A stretch of DNA of 64,000 nucleotides from Achromobacter insuavis (GTDB taxonomy: Bacteria; Pseudomonadota; Gammaproteobacteria; Burkholderiales; Burkholderiaceae_B). The position numbers and the translations under genes are program-made. The notes beneath the pieces are model-generated. The model was not told the DNA's origin, did no database searches, and was given only the letters and a program-made list of their open reading frames with translations. The stretch lies in the NCBI RefSeq assembly GCF_902859645.1, contig NZ_CADIJR010000003.1, positions 1 to 64,000 of the forward strand, read 5' to 3'. Shown here in pieces: positions 1 through 7,179 of this stretch (within the stretch, counting starts at the first letter, position 1; the number at the start of each line of letters is the position of its first letter).

Positions 1-439
1 GGCCCCGGCCCGCAAGCGCCAGTCGCGCGCGCGCCTGACCGACATGACCTCCGCCGCCTGGCCCGAGCTGGCCGCGCGCCTGCCGGTCACCGGCCTGGCC
101 GCCGAGCTGGCGCGCCAGAGCGAATGGGCCGGCGTGCAGGGCGATGCCATCATCCTGCGCGTGGCGGTCAAGACGCTGGCCGAAAGTGAAAGCCGCGTGC
201 GCCTGCAGACGGTGCTGTGCGAACACTTCGGCCAGGGCATCCGGCTGGACGTGGACGTCGGCGCGGTCGGTGAAGCCACGGCCCACGCCGTGGCCCAGGC
301 CGAGCGCGCGGCGCGCCAGCAGGCCGCCGAGGACGCGGTCGCCGTCGATCCCTTTGTGCAGGCGCTGGTCTCCGACTTCGGCGCCCATGTCGTGGCGGGT
401 TCGATCCGCCACGTCGATCCTCCTTCCGCCGCCGCGTAA
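1..439 (+). CDS. dnaX: DNA polymerase III subunit gamma/tau, C-terminal end (partial)
   Basis: The reading frame is open from base 2 and the gene begins outside the window, so only about 145 C-terminal codons are present. This part corresponds to the tau-specific tail that contacts the alpha polymerase subunit and DnaB; the AAA+ clamp-loader domain lies upstream of the window. The call rests on the tail's similarity in character to tau domain V (an alpha/beta region around [11 protein letters not shown]-like strands) and on the following ybaB and recR, an order that is near-universal behind dnaX. The frame ends with TAA at 437-439, 44 bases before ybaB. Confidence 0.88.
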   Translation, partial: APARKRQSRARLTDMTSAAWPELAARLPVTGLAAELARQSEWAGVQGDAIILRVAVKTLAESESRVRLQTVLCEHFGQGIRLDVDVGAVGEATAHAVAQAERAARQQAAEDAVAVDPFVQALVSDFGAHVVAGSIRHVDPPSAAA

Positions 440-483
440 CGCGCCGGCAATCCCCACATTCCCTCGTTCAAGGAAGCTCCATC

Positions 484-810
484 ATGATGAAAGGACAATT
501 GGCCGGTCTGATGCGCCAGGCGCAGCAGATGCAGGAAAACATGAAGAAGGCGCAGGACGCGCTGGCCGAGATCCAGGTCGAAGGCGCCTCCGGCGGCGGT
601 CTGGTCAAGGTCACCATGAGCTGCCGCCACGACGTCAAGCGCGTCGAGATCGATCCGTCGCTGCTGGCCGACGACAAGGACATGCTGGAAGACCTGGTCG
701 CCGCCGCCTTCAACGACGCGCTGCGCAAGGCCGAAGCCACCTCGCAGGAAAAAATGGCGTCCGTCACCGCCGGCATGCCGCTGCCCCCGGGCATGAAGCT
801 GCCGTTCTGA
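484..810 (+). CDS. ybaB: YbaB/EbfC family nucleoid-associated protein
   Basis: A 108-residue protein of the YbaB/EbfC family, small dimeric DNA-binding proteins shaped like tweezers that coat the nucleoid. Typical features seen: N-terminal [17 protein letters not shown], a long helix running through [14 protein letters not shown], the GGLVKVTMS strand and the [15 protein letters not shown] helix, ending in PPGMKLPF. Length is normal. Two start codons sit side by side (484 and 487); a GGAAG ribosome-binding sequence lies about 8 bases upstream. It sits between dnaX and recR, which makes co-transcription with replication/repair genes likely. Confidence 0.95.
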   Translation: MMKGQLAGLMRQAQQMQENMKKAQDALAEIQVEGASGGGLVKVTMSCRHDVKRVEIDPSLLADDKDMLEDLVAAAFNDALRKAEATSQEKMASVTAGMPLPPGMKLPF

Positions 811-877
811 TCGAACGTTCCGGCCGCCGCCGCCCCGGGCGGCGCGGCCTTTGCCGTCCGCAAGTTGCCGTCGTGTC

Positions 878-1486
878 ATGGATCCTTTACTGCCCGAACC
901 CGAACCGCTGGTCTCGCTGATCGAGGCGCTGCGGCGCCTGCCCGGCGTGGGTGTGCGTTCCGCGCGGCGCATGGCCTATCACCTGTTGCAGCACGACCCC
1001 CAGGGCGCCGACATGCTCGGACGCGCGTTGGCGGGGGCGGTGCGCGACCTGCGCCACTGCTCGCGTTGCAACAGCTTCGCCGAAGAGGATGTGTGCGCCA
1101 CCTGCGCCAATCCCAAGCGTGATCCTTCCCTGCTGTGCATCGTCGAGACGCCGGCCGACCAGAACATGATCGAGTCCAGCCACGGCTACCGCGGCCTGTA
1201 CTACGTGCTGATGGGACGGGTGGCGCCGCTCGAGGGCATCGGCCCGCGCGAGCTGGATTTCGACCGCGTCATCCGCCGCGCCACCGACGGCGTGGTGCAG
1301 GAGGTCATCCTGGCCACCAACTTCACCGCCGAAGGCGAGACCACCGCGCACTTCCTGGGCGAGGCCCTGGGCGAGCGCGGCCTGCGGGTCACGCGCCTGG
1401 CGCGCGGCGTGCCGGCCGGCAGCGAGCTGGAATACGTCGACGCCGGCACCATCGCCTGGGCGCTGATGGAGCGCAAGACCACCTGA
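878..1486 (+). CDS. recR: Recombination mediator protein RecR
   Basis: RecR acts with RecF and RecO to load RecA on SSB-coated single-stranded DNA at gaps. From the ATG at 878 the protein is 202 residues, the family's usual size. Visible are the helix-hairpin-helix around [12 protein letters not shown] (residues 20-31), a Cys4 zinc site at Cys61, Cys64, Cys73 and Cys76, and the Toprim domain beginning near [10 protein letters not shown]. An upstream in-frame TTG at 851 would add nine residues unlike the family, so the ATG was chosen. It is the last gene of the dnaX-ybaB-recR group. Confidence 0.95.
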   Translation: MDPLLPEPEPLVSLIEALRRLPGVGVRSARRMAYHLLQHDPQGADMLGRALAGAVRDLRHCSRCNSFAEEDVCATCANPKRDPSLLCIVETPADQNMIESSHGYRGLYYVLMGRVAPLEGIGPRELDFDRVIRRATDGVVQEVILATNFTAEGETTAHFLGEALGERGLRVTRLARGVPAGSELEYVDAGTIAWALMERKTT

Positions 1487-1582
1487 TACGCCTCCACAAC
1501 AGTCCGCCGGCAATGTACCGGCGGGCATTGGAAGAACTGCCCGCCCGCGCGGCGCGGCATCCACAAGAGGAAGACAACCGCC

Positions 1583-2872
1583 ATGTCAGCCCTGACCGGC
1601 CTGAAGGTCCTGGAACTCGGCACGCTCATCGCCGGCCCGTTCGCCGCCCGCATCTTTGGTGAATTCGGCGCCGACGTCATCAAGGTCGAAACCCCGCACG
1701 GCCCCGACGGGACCGGCGGCGGCGACCCCATCCGCAGCTGGCGCCACCTGCACGAAGGCAATTCGCTGTGGTGGACCGTGCAGGCCCGCAACAAGCAATC
1801 CATCGCGCTCAACCTGAAGCATCCCGAAGCCCGCGAGATCGCCCGCAAGCTGGCGCTGGACGCCGACGTGGTGGTCGAGAACTACCGACCCGGCGTGCTG
1901 GAGAAGTGGGGCCTGGGCTTCGAGCAGCTGCGCGCCATCAACCCCGCCCTGATCATGGTGCGCCTGTCCGGCTACGGCCAGACCGGCCCGATGAAGGATC
2001 AGCCGGGCTTTGGCGCCATCGGCGAATCCATGGGCGGCCTGCGCTACGTGTCGGGCCATCCCGACCGGCCGCCGCTGCGGGTCGGCATCTCGATCGGCGA
2101 TTCGATCGCCGCGCTGCATGGCGTGATCGGCGCCATGATGGCGCTGCGCCACCGCGACGCCACCGGCGGCCGCTGGAATGGCCAGACCGGCGAGGCCTGC
2201 CGCGCGGGGCAGGGCCAGATGGTCGACGTGGCGCTGTACGAGGCCGTGTTCAACATGATGGAAAGCCTGGTGCCCGAGTACGACGTGGCCGGCGTGGTGC
2301 GCGAGCGCACCGGCGGCGCGCTGCCCGGCATCGTGCCGTCCAACACCTATACGACGCGCGACGGCCAGAACATCGTCATCGCCGGCAATGGCGACGCGAT
2401 CTTCCACCGCCTGATGCTGGCCATCGGCCGCGACGACCTGGCTTCCGACCCCGACCTGGTGCGCAACGACGGCCGCGCCCGCCGCGTCGAGGAAATCGAC
2501 GGCGCCATCCAGCAATGGTGCGACGGCCGCGGCATCGACGAGGCGCTCAACACCCTCAAGGCGGCCGACGTGCCGGTCGGCAAGATCTACAGCGTGGCCG
2601 ACATGTTCACCGACCCGCAGTTCCTGGCGCGCCGCATGATCGAGCAGCATCACTTCGCCAACGGCCAGCCGGTCAAGCTGCCGGCGGTGGTGCCCAAGCT
2701 CTCGGAAACCCCGGGCGGGACCCGCTGGATCGGTCCGTCATTAGGGGAACATACCGAGGAAGTCCTGAAATCGCTGGGGTATGATTCAGCGGCTATCGAC
2801 AAGCTGGCGCAGACCGGCGCTATCGGTATCCCCGCACCCAAGGAGACAACACATGTCAGTCACTCGTCGTGA
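1583..2872 (+). CDS. CaiB/BaiF family CoA-transferase
   Basis: A 429-residue class III CoA-transferase, which moves CoA between carboxylic acids via enzyme-bound anhydride/thioester intermediates using an Asp nucleophile. Family landmarks: the N-terminal LKVLELGTLIAGPFAAR, LGADVIKVE-like EFGADVIKVETP, NKQSIALNLKHPEAR, DVVVENYRPGVLEKWGLG and MVRLSGYGQTGP. A short insertion (about residues 193-207) precedes the GQGQMVDVALYE segment. The substrate cannot be read from the sequence. Its 3' end overlaps the next gene by 20 bases, so it is translationally linked to the downstream ABC importer and probably activates or channels the imported acid. Many Bordetella-lineage genomes carry such pairs. Confidence 0.9.
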   Translation: MSALTGLKVLELGTLIAGPFAARIFGEFGADVIKVETPHGPDGTGGGDPIRSWRHLHEGNSLWWTVQARNKQSIALNLKHPEAREIARKLALDADVVVENYRPGVLEKWGLGFEQLRAINPALIMVRLSGYGQTGPMKDQPGFGAIGESMGGLRYVSGHPDRPPLRVGISIGDSIAALHGVIGAMMALRHRDATGGRWNGQTGEACRAGQGQMVDVALYEAVFNMMESLVPEYDVAGVVRERTGGALPGIVPSNTYTTRDGQNIVIAGNGDAIFHRLMLAIGRDDLASDPDLVRNDGRARRVEEIDGAIQQWCDGRGIDEALNTLKAADVPVGKIYSVADMFTDPQFLARRMIEQHHFANGQPVKLPAVVPKLSETPGGTRWIGPSLGEHTEEVLKSLGYDSAAIDKLAQTGAIGIPAPKETTHVSHSS

Positions 2873-3893
2873 TCTGCTCAAGATGGCCGGCGCCGCCGGC
2901 GTCATGGGCATGGCCCCCGCCATCGTGCGCGCCCAGAAGCTGGAGAAGACCAAGGTCCAGATCGCCGTGGGCGGCAAGCCCCTGATCTACTACCTGCCGC
3001 TGTCCATCGCCGAGGCCCGCGGTTATTTCAAGGACGAGGGCCTGGACGTCTCCATCGCCGACTTCGCCGGCGGCTCCAAGGCCTTGCAGGCCGTGGTGGG
3101 CGGCAGCGCCGACGTGGTCTCGGGCGCGTTCGAACACACGCTGGCCATGCAGTCGAAGGGCCAGGCCTACCGCGCCTTCGTGCTGCAGGGCCGCGCGCCG
3201 ATGATCGGCGTGGGCGTCTCCAAGAAGAACCTGCCCAACTACAAGGGCCCGGCCGACCTCAAGGGCAAGAAGATCGGCGTGACCGCGCCGGGCTCATCCA
3301 CCAACATGGTGGTCAGCTTCTTCCTGGCCAAGCACGGCCTGAAGGCTTCCGACGTCTCCATCATCGGCGTGGGCGCCGGCGCCGGCGCGGTGACCGCGCT
3401 GCGCAGCGGCCAGATCGACGCCATCTCCAACACCGACCCCGTGGTGTCGATGCTGGAAATGCCGGGCGACATCCAGATCATCGTCGACACCCGCACGCTC
3501 AAGGACACCCAGGACATCTTCGGCGGCAACATGCCGGCCGGCTGCCTGTATGCGCCGCAGGCGTTCGTCGACGCCAACCCCAACACCGTGCAGGCGCTGA
3601 CCAATGCCATGGTGCGCGCCGACAAGTGGATCCAGAAGGCCGGCCCCGACGAGATCGCCAAGGTCGTGCCGGAGACCTACCTGCTGGGCGACCCGGCGGT
3701 GTACAAGGCCGCCATCGGCAAGAGCCTCGAAGGCCTGTCGCCCGACGGCATGATCCCCGAGGACGGCGCCGCCACCGCGCTCAAGGCCCTGGCCGCGTAT
3801 CAAGCGGATTTCGACGGCGCCAAGATCGACCCGTCCAAGGTCTGGACCAACGATTTCGCCCGCCGCGCCAACGAGAAGTACCCCAATGGCTGA
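2853..3893 (+). CDS. ABC transporter substrate-binding protein, NMT1/TauA/SsuA type, Tat-exported
   Basis: Periplasmic binding protein of 346 residues for a sulfonate/nitrate/aromatic-type importer. The start at 2853 gives a twin-arginine signal (MSVTRRDLLKMAG, then a hydrophobic stretch ending in AQ), implying export in folded form; an upstream in-frame ATG at 2781 would hide this signal. The body shows the NMT1-like pattern: YYLPLSIAEARGYFKDEGLDV, the FAGGSKALQAVVGGSADV segment and DLKGKKIGVTAPGS. The start overlaps the CoA-transferase and the stop overlaps the ATPase gene, so the three genes form one translational unit. The ligand is unknown. Confidence 0.9.
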   Translation: MSVTRRDLLKMAGAAGVMGMAPAIVRAQKLEKTKVQIAVGGKPLIYYLPLSIAEARGYFKDEGLDVSIADFAGGSKALQAVVGGSADVVSGAFEHTLAMQSKGQAYRAFVLQGRAPMIGVGVSKKNLPNYKGPADLKGKKIGVTAPGSSTNMVVSFFLAKHGLKASDVSIIGVGAGAGAVTALRSGQIDAISNTDPVVSMLEMPGDIQIIVDTRTLKDTQDIFGGNMPAGCLYAPQAFVDANPNTVQALTNAMVRADKWIQKAGPDEIAKVVPETYLLGDPAVYKAAIGKSLEGLSPDGMIPEDGAATALKALAAYQADFDGAKIDPSKVWTNDFARRANEKYPNG

Positions 3894-4698
3894 CGCCGCG
3901 CTATCGCTGGAAAACATCAGCTGCACTTTTGTCTCCCGCGACGACCGCTCGCAGCGCTACACCGCCGTCAGCGACACCAGCCTGGCCATCGCGCCGGGCG
4001 AGTTCGTGTCGGTGGTGGGCCCCACGGGCTGCGGCAAGTCCACCCTGCTCAACGTCAGCGCCGGCCTGCTGGCGCCGTCGTCGGGCCAGGTAAAGGTCTT
4101 CGGCCAGCCGCTGTCGGGCATCAATTCGCGCGCCGGCTACATGTTCCAGGGCGAGGCGCTCCTGCCCTGGCGCAGCGCCCTCGACAACGTGGTGGCCGGG
4201 CTGGATTTCGCCGGCGTGCCGCGCGCCGAGGCGCTCGAGCGCGGCCGCGACTGGATGCGCCGCGTCGGCCTGGGCGGCTTCGAAAGCCGCTATCCGCACC
4301 AGATGTCGGGCGGCATGCGCAAGCGCGCCATGCTGGCGCAGACGCTGATCCGCGACCCCGACATCATCCTGATGGACGAGCCGTTCTCGGCGCTCGACAT
4401 CCAGACGCGCCAGTTGATGGAAAACGAGGTGCTGGACCTGTGGATGGCCAAGCGCAAGGCGGTGCTGTTCATCACCCATGACCTGGACGAAGCCATCGCC
4501 ATGAGCGACCGCGTGGTGGTGCTGTCGGCCGGGCCGGGCACGCATCCCATCGGCGAGTTCGTCATCGACCTGCCGCGTCCGCGCGACGTGGCCGAAGTGC
4601 GCAACAACCTGCGTTTCGTCGAATTGCACGCGGCCATCTGGGCGGTGTTGCGCGAGGAAGTGCTCAAGGGCTATGCCCAACAACAGAAGCGGGCCTGA
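3886..4698 (+). CDS. ABC transporter ATP-binding protein (TauB/SsuB type)
   Basis: ATPase of 270 residues driving the importer. Walker A is GPTGCGKST at residues 45-53, the signature is MSGGMRKR, Walker B is IILMDEPFSALD, and a switch histidine follows in FITHD. The SGGMRKR form with a TauB/SsuB-like Q-loop (YMFQGEALLPWR) is typical of nitrate/sulfonate/taurine ATPases. It begins 8 bases inside the end of the binding-protein gene and is followed, after 52 bases, by the permease gene. Confidence 0.93.
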   Translation: MADAALSLENISCTFVSRDDRSQRYTAVSDTSLAIAPGEFVSVVGPTGCGKSTLLNVSAGLLAPSSGQVKVFGQPLSGINSRAGYMFQGEALLPWRSALDNVVAGLDFAGVPRAEALERGRDWMRRVGLGGFESRYPHQMSGGMRKRAMLAQTLIRDPDIILMDEPFSALDIQTRQLMENEVLDLWMAKRKAVLFITHDLDEAIAMSDRVVVLSAGPGTHPIGEFVIDLPRPRDVAEVRNNLRFVELHAAIWAVLREEVLKGYAQQQKRA

Positions 4699-4750
4699 GG
4701 CCCATGCCTGATCCAGGCCGCGCCCGCTTCCCCACGAACAGGCCCTGACC

Positions 4751-5545
4751 ATGTCCAAGTCGTTCAAACCGGGTTCCGCCAGCCTGCGCTTCTGGCAGTT
4801 GCTGCTGCTCGTCGTCATCCTGGGCGTGTGGCACTTCGCCTCGCGCGATTCCAAGGTGGCGTTCTTCTTCGGCGAGCCCCTCAAGGTGTGGGGCCGCATC
4901 TGGGCTTGGTTCGTCACCAACGCCGACATCTACACCCACCTGTGGGTCACGCTGACCGAAACCGTGCTGGCCTTCTTCATCGGCACCATCGCCGGGCTGG
5001 GGTTCGGCCTGTGGCTGGGCTTGTCGCCGCGCGCCAGCGCGATCCTCGATCCCTACATCAAGGCGGCCAACTCGATGCCGCGCGTGATCCTGGCGCCGAT
5101 CTTCGGCATGTGGTTCGGGTTGGGCATCTGGTCCAAGGTGGCGCTGGCGGTGACGCTGGTGTTCTTCATCGTCTTCTTCAACGTCTACCAGGGCGTGCGC
5201 GAGGTCAGCCCGACGCTGCTCGACAACGCCCGCATGCTGGGCGCGCGCCGCCGCCAGCTGCTGCGCCACGTCTATCTGCCGTCGGCCACCAGCTGGGTGT
5301 TCTCCAGCCTGCACACCTCGGTGGGCCTGGCCTTCGTCGGCGCGGTGGTGGGTGAATACCTGGGCTCGGCCAGCGGCGTCGGCTACCTGATCCTGCAGGC
5401 CGAGGGCACCTTCGACGTCAATACCGTGTTCGCGGGCATCGTGGTGCTGACCGCATTCGCGCTGGTGCTGGACTACATCGTCGGGATCGGCGAGAAGCGC
5501 CTGATGAAGTGGCAGCCCAAGTCGGGCGAGACCGAAAAGATCTAG
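4751..5545 (+). CDS. ABC transporter permease (TauC/SsuC type)
   Basis: Inner-membrane permease of 264 residues with about six membrane spans (first near residues 13-27, FWQLLLLVVILGVW). The cytoplasmic EAA-like loop that docks the ATPase is seen as NARMLGARRRQLLRHVYLP. It completes a binding-protein/ATPase/permease set with the two genes before it. Its TAG stop (5543-5545) overlaps the stop codon of the convergent heme oxygenase gene within a shared CTAG, so the two transcription units meet with no spacer. Confidence 0.92.
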   Translation: MSKSFKPGSASLRFWQLLLLVVILGVWHFASRDSKVAFFFGEPLKVWGRIWAWFVTNADIYTHLWVTLTETVLAFFIGTIAGLGFGLWLGLSPRASAILDPYIKAANSMPRVILAPIFGMWFGLGIWSKVALAVTLVFFIVFFNVYQGVREVSPTLLDNARMLGARRRQLLRHVYLPSATSWVFSSLHTSVGLAFVGAVVGEYLGSASGVGYLILQAEGTFDVNTVFAGIVVLTAFALVLDYIVGIGEKRLMKWQPKSGETEKI

Positions 5546-6129
5546 GCAACGCGGGCGGCCGGGGTGATCATGGCGCCGTGCGCCCGCAGCCAGACGGTGA
5601 GACTGTCGAACGCATCGCGCGCGCCTTGCAGCGCCTGCGCTTCGTGGCCGCTGGCGGCGCTGTCCAGGTGCAGCAGGAAACCTTTCCACAGCGCGCCGGT
5701 GTCGTCGCCATATCCCCGCAGATAACTGAGCGGCAACGGCGGCTTGGCGTCTTCCAGCCGCTTGGCCAGGAAACGCCCGCCCAGCTGCGATCCCTCGACC
5801 ACGTAGGCCACGCCCAGGGCGTAGGCGTCGGCGGCCTGGGGAGCGGGCGCGGCGGGGCATTCCGGCACGGGGGCGGCATCGCCCGCGGCGCGCAGGTCGG
5901 CGCGGATCAGGGCGCTCTTGCCGGCGCGGGCCCCGGCCTGCAGGCCGGCCGGCCAGTCCAATTGCCACAGCCGCCGTTCGACCGGCTCCAGCCAGCCCAG
6001 CAGGGCGCGCAGATAGGCCAGGTAGCGGGCCGGGCTGACGTCGCCATCGGCCAGCGCCAGTCCCTGGTCGAGGGTTTCGTGGCGTTCGCGGGTGCCGTCG
6101 CGCAGCACCTGGTGCACAGGGGAAATCAT
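5542..6129 (-). CDS. bphO: Biliverdin-producing heme oxygenase
   Basis: A 195-residue heme oxygenase, which opens heme to biliverdin, the chromophore of bacteriophytochromes. The proximal heme ligand is likely His17 (TRERHETLD), and the distal glycine-rich helix is YVVEGSQLGGRFL. The start at 6129 was chosen because it gives the normal length and overlaps the upstream gene's stop by 4 bases (ATGA), the usual translational coupling; a much longer open frame upstream is only a shadow of the neighbouring gene. It is the last gene of the phytochrome operon. Confidence 0.9.
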   Translation of the reverse strand: MISPVHQVLRDGTRERHETLDQGLALADGDVSPARYLAYLRALLGWLEPVERRLWQLDWPAGLQAGARAGKSALIRADLRAAGDAAPVPECPAAPAPQAADAYALGVAYVVEGSQLGGRFLAKRLEDAKPPLPLSYLRGYGDDTGALWKGFLLHLDSAASGHEAQALQGARDAFDSLTVWLRAHGAMITPAARVA

Positions 6130-6788
6130 GCGGGATCCTTGGCGGGCGCGGCAGGCAGGTGCAGCGACCAGCATTGGGGTTGTCGTTCCAGGCGCCAGCC
6201 CGAGGCCAGCGCCAGGTTTTCGATGTCCCGAGGGTCGAACAGCGCCGGCGCGGCCGGGGCGTCGGCCGGGGCGGGCAGGCGCGCGTGCCACACGGCGGGA
6301 TCGGAGGCGTCCAGCGTCAGTTCGGTGTCCTCGGGCAGCCACGGCAGCAGGCACAGGACCCAGGCCATCACCAGGTAGCGCGCGGCAAAGGCCGGCAGGT
6401 CGACCGGCGCCGGTTCGTCGGGCCAGTGGACGCGCCGCTTGGACCACATCAGTTGCGAGAACAGCAGCTTGCGGCATTCCTTCAGCAGGGTCGCCGCCGG
6501 CAGCGAGGCGCCATTGTCGACAAGCCATTGATCGAGCCCGCGCAGGACGTCGACGCTGTCTTCGAGCATGTGTTGCAGGTCGCTGGCCAGGCGCTGGGTG
6601 CGCTGCCGCAGGGCGTCGGCCTCGGCGCCTTCGGGCGCCTGGCGCAGCATGGCCGTGGCCAGCGTGGCGTTGGACAGCGGCGCCAGGGCCTCGTGGCGCA
6701 GCACCGGAAAGATCTGCGCCAGGACCTGGAAGCGCACGCCTTGCGCGGCCAGCGCCTGGGCGTGCGGGGAGGGATCGGCGGCGTGCAT
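6126..6788 (-). CDS. Degenerate histidine-kinase-like protein, probable phosphotransferase (ChpT-like architecture)
   Basis: A 220-residue protein with no clear family name. Residues 28-50 resemble a histidine-kinase H-box helix (PVLRHEALAPLSNATLA, with His32 as candidate phospho-acceptor), followed by a second helix rich in Leu/Asp. The segment LLKECRKLLF then matches the usual linker between H-box and N-box. What follows (about residues 135-205) has the hydrophobic pattern of a kinase catalytic domain but lacks the Asn of the N-box and the glycine-rich G boxes. Such DHp-plus-dead-ATPase proteins (ChpT is the model) shuttle phosphate between kinases and regulators. It lies 10 bases after a response regulator and overlaps bphO. 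The phosphotransfer role is inference. Confidence 0.5.
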   Translation of the reverse strand: MHAADPSPHAQALAAQGVRFQVLAQIFPVLRHEALAPLSNATLATAMLRQAPEGAEADALRQRTQRLASDLQHMLEDSVDVLRGLDQWLVDNGASLPAATLLKECRKLLFSQLMWSKRRVHWPDEPAPVDLPAFAARYLVMAWVLCLLPWLPEDTELTLDASDPAVWHARLPAPADAPAAPALFDPRDIENLALASGWRLERQPQCWSLHLPAAPAKDPA

Positions 6789-6798
6789 CGCGACCGCC

Positions 6799-7164
6799 TC
6801 AGCCCGCCTGCCGCAGCACGGTCAGCAGTGCGTCGGGGTCGGCGGGTTTTTCGATCCAGCCGTCGAACAGGCTGGCGGCGTCTTCATGCCGTTCGTGGCG
6901 CGCCAGCCCGCTCAGGGCGTAGATGCGCGATGCGGCGTTGCGCCGGCGCAGTTGCCGCGCCAGTTCGTAGCCGTCCATGTCGGGCAGCAGGATGTCCACC
7001 AGCACCGCCTGCGGGTCGAAGCTGGCGGCCTGCGCCAGCGCGTCCTCGCCGGTGCCGGCGCAGCGCGTTTCCAGCCCGGACATGGCCAGGAATTCGGCCA
7101 GCAGTTCCGAGCCCATTTCGTTGTCGTCGACCAGCAGGACGCGTAACGCGCGCGCATCGTTCAA
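6799..7164 (-). CDS. Single-domain response regulator
   Basis: A 121-residue stand-alone receiver (CheY-like) without output domain. The acidic pair Asp13-Asp14, phospho-acceptor Asp57 (VLVDILLPDMDG), switch Ser85 (ALSG) and Lys106 (EKPAD) are all in place, so it should accept phosphate. It begins 15 bases after the bacteriophytochrome gene and precedes the kinase-like protein by 10 bases, which makes it the probable first phosphate acceptor of the phytochrome kinase. Lacking a DNA-binding domain, it must act by protein contact or as a relay step. Confidence 0.88.
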   Translation of the reverse strand: MNDARALRVLLVDDNEMGSELLAEFLAMSGLETRCAGTGEDALAQAASFDPQAVLVDILLPDMDGYELARQLRRRNAASRIYALSGLARHERHEDAASLFDGWIEKPADPDALLTVLRQAG

Positions 7165-7179
7165 AGATGTCTCCAGGAT

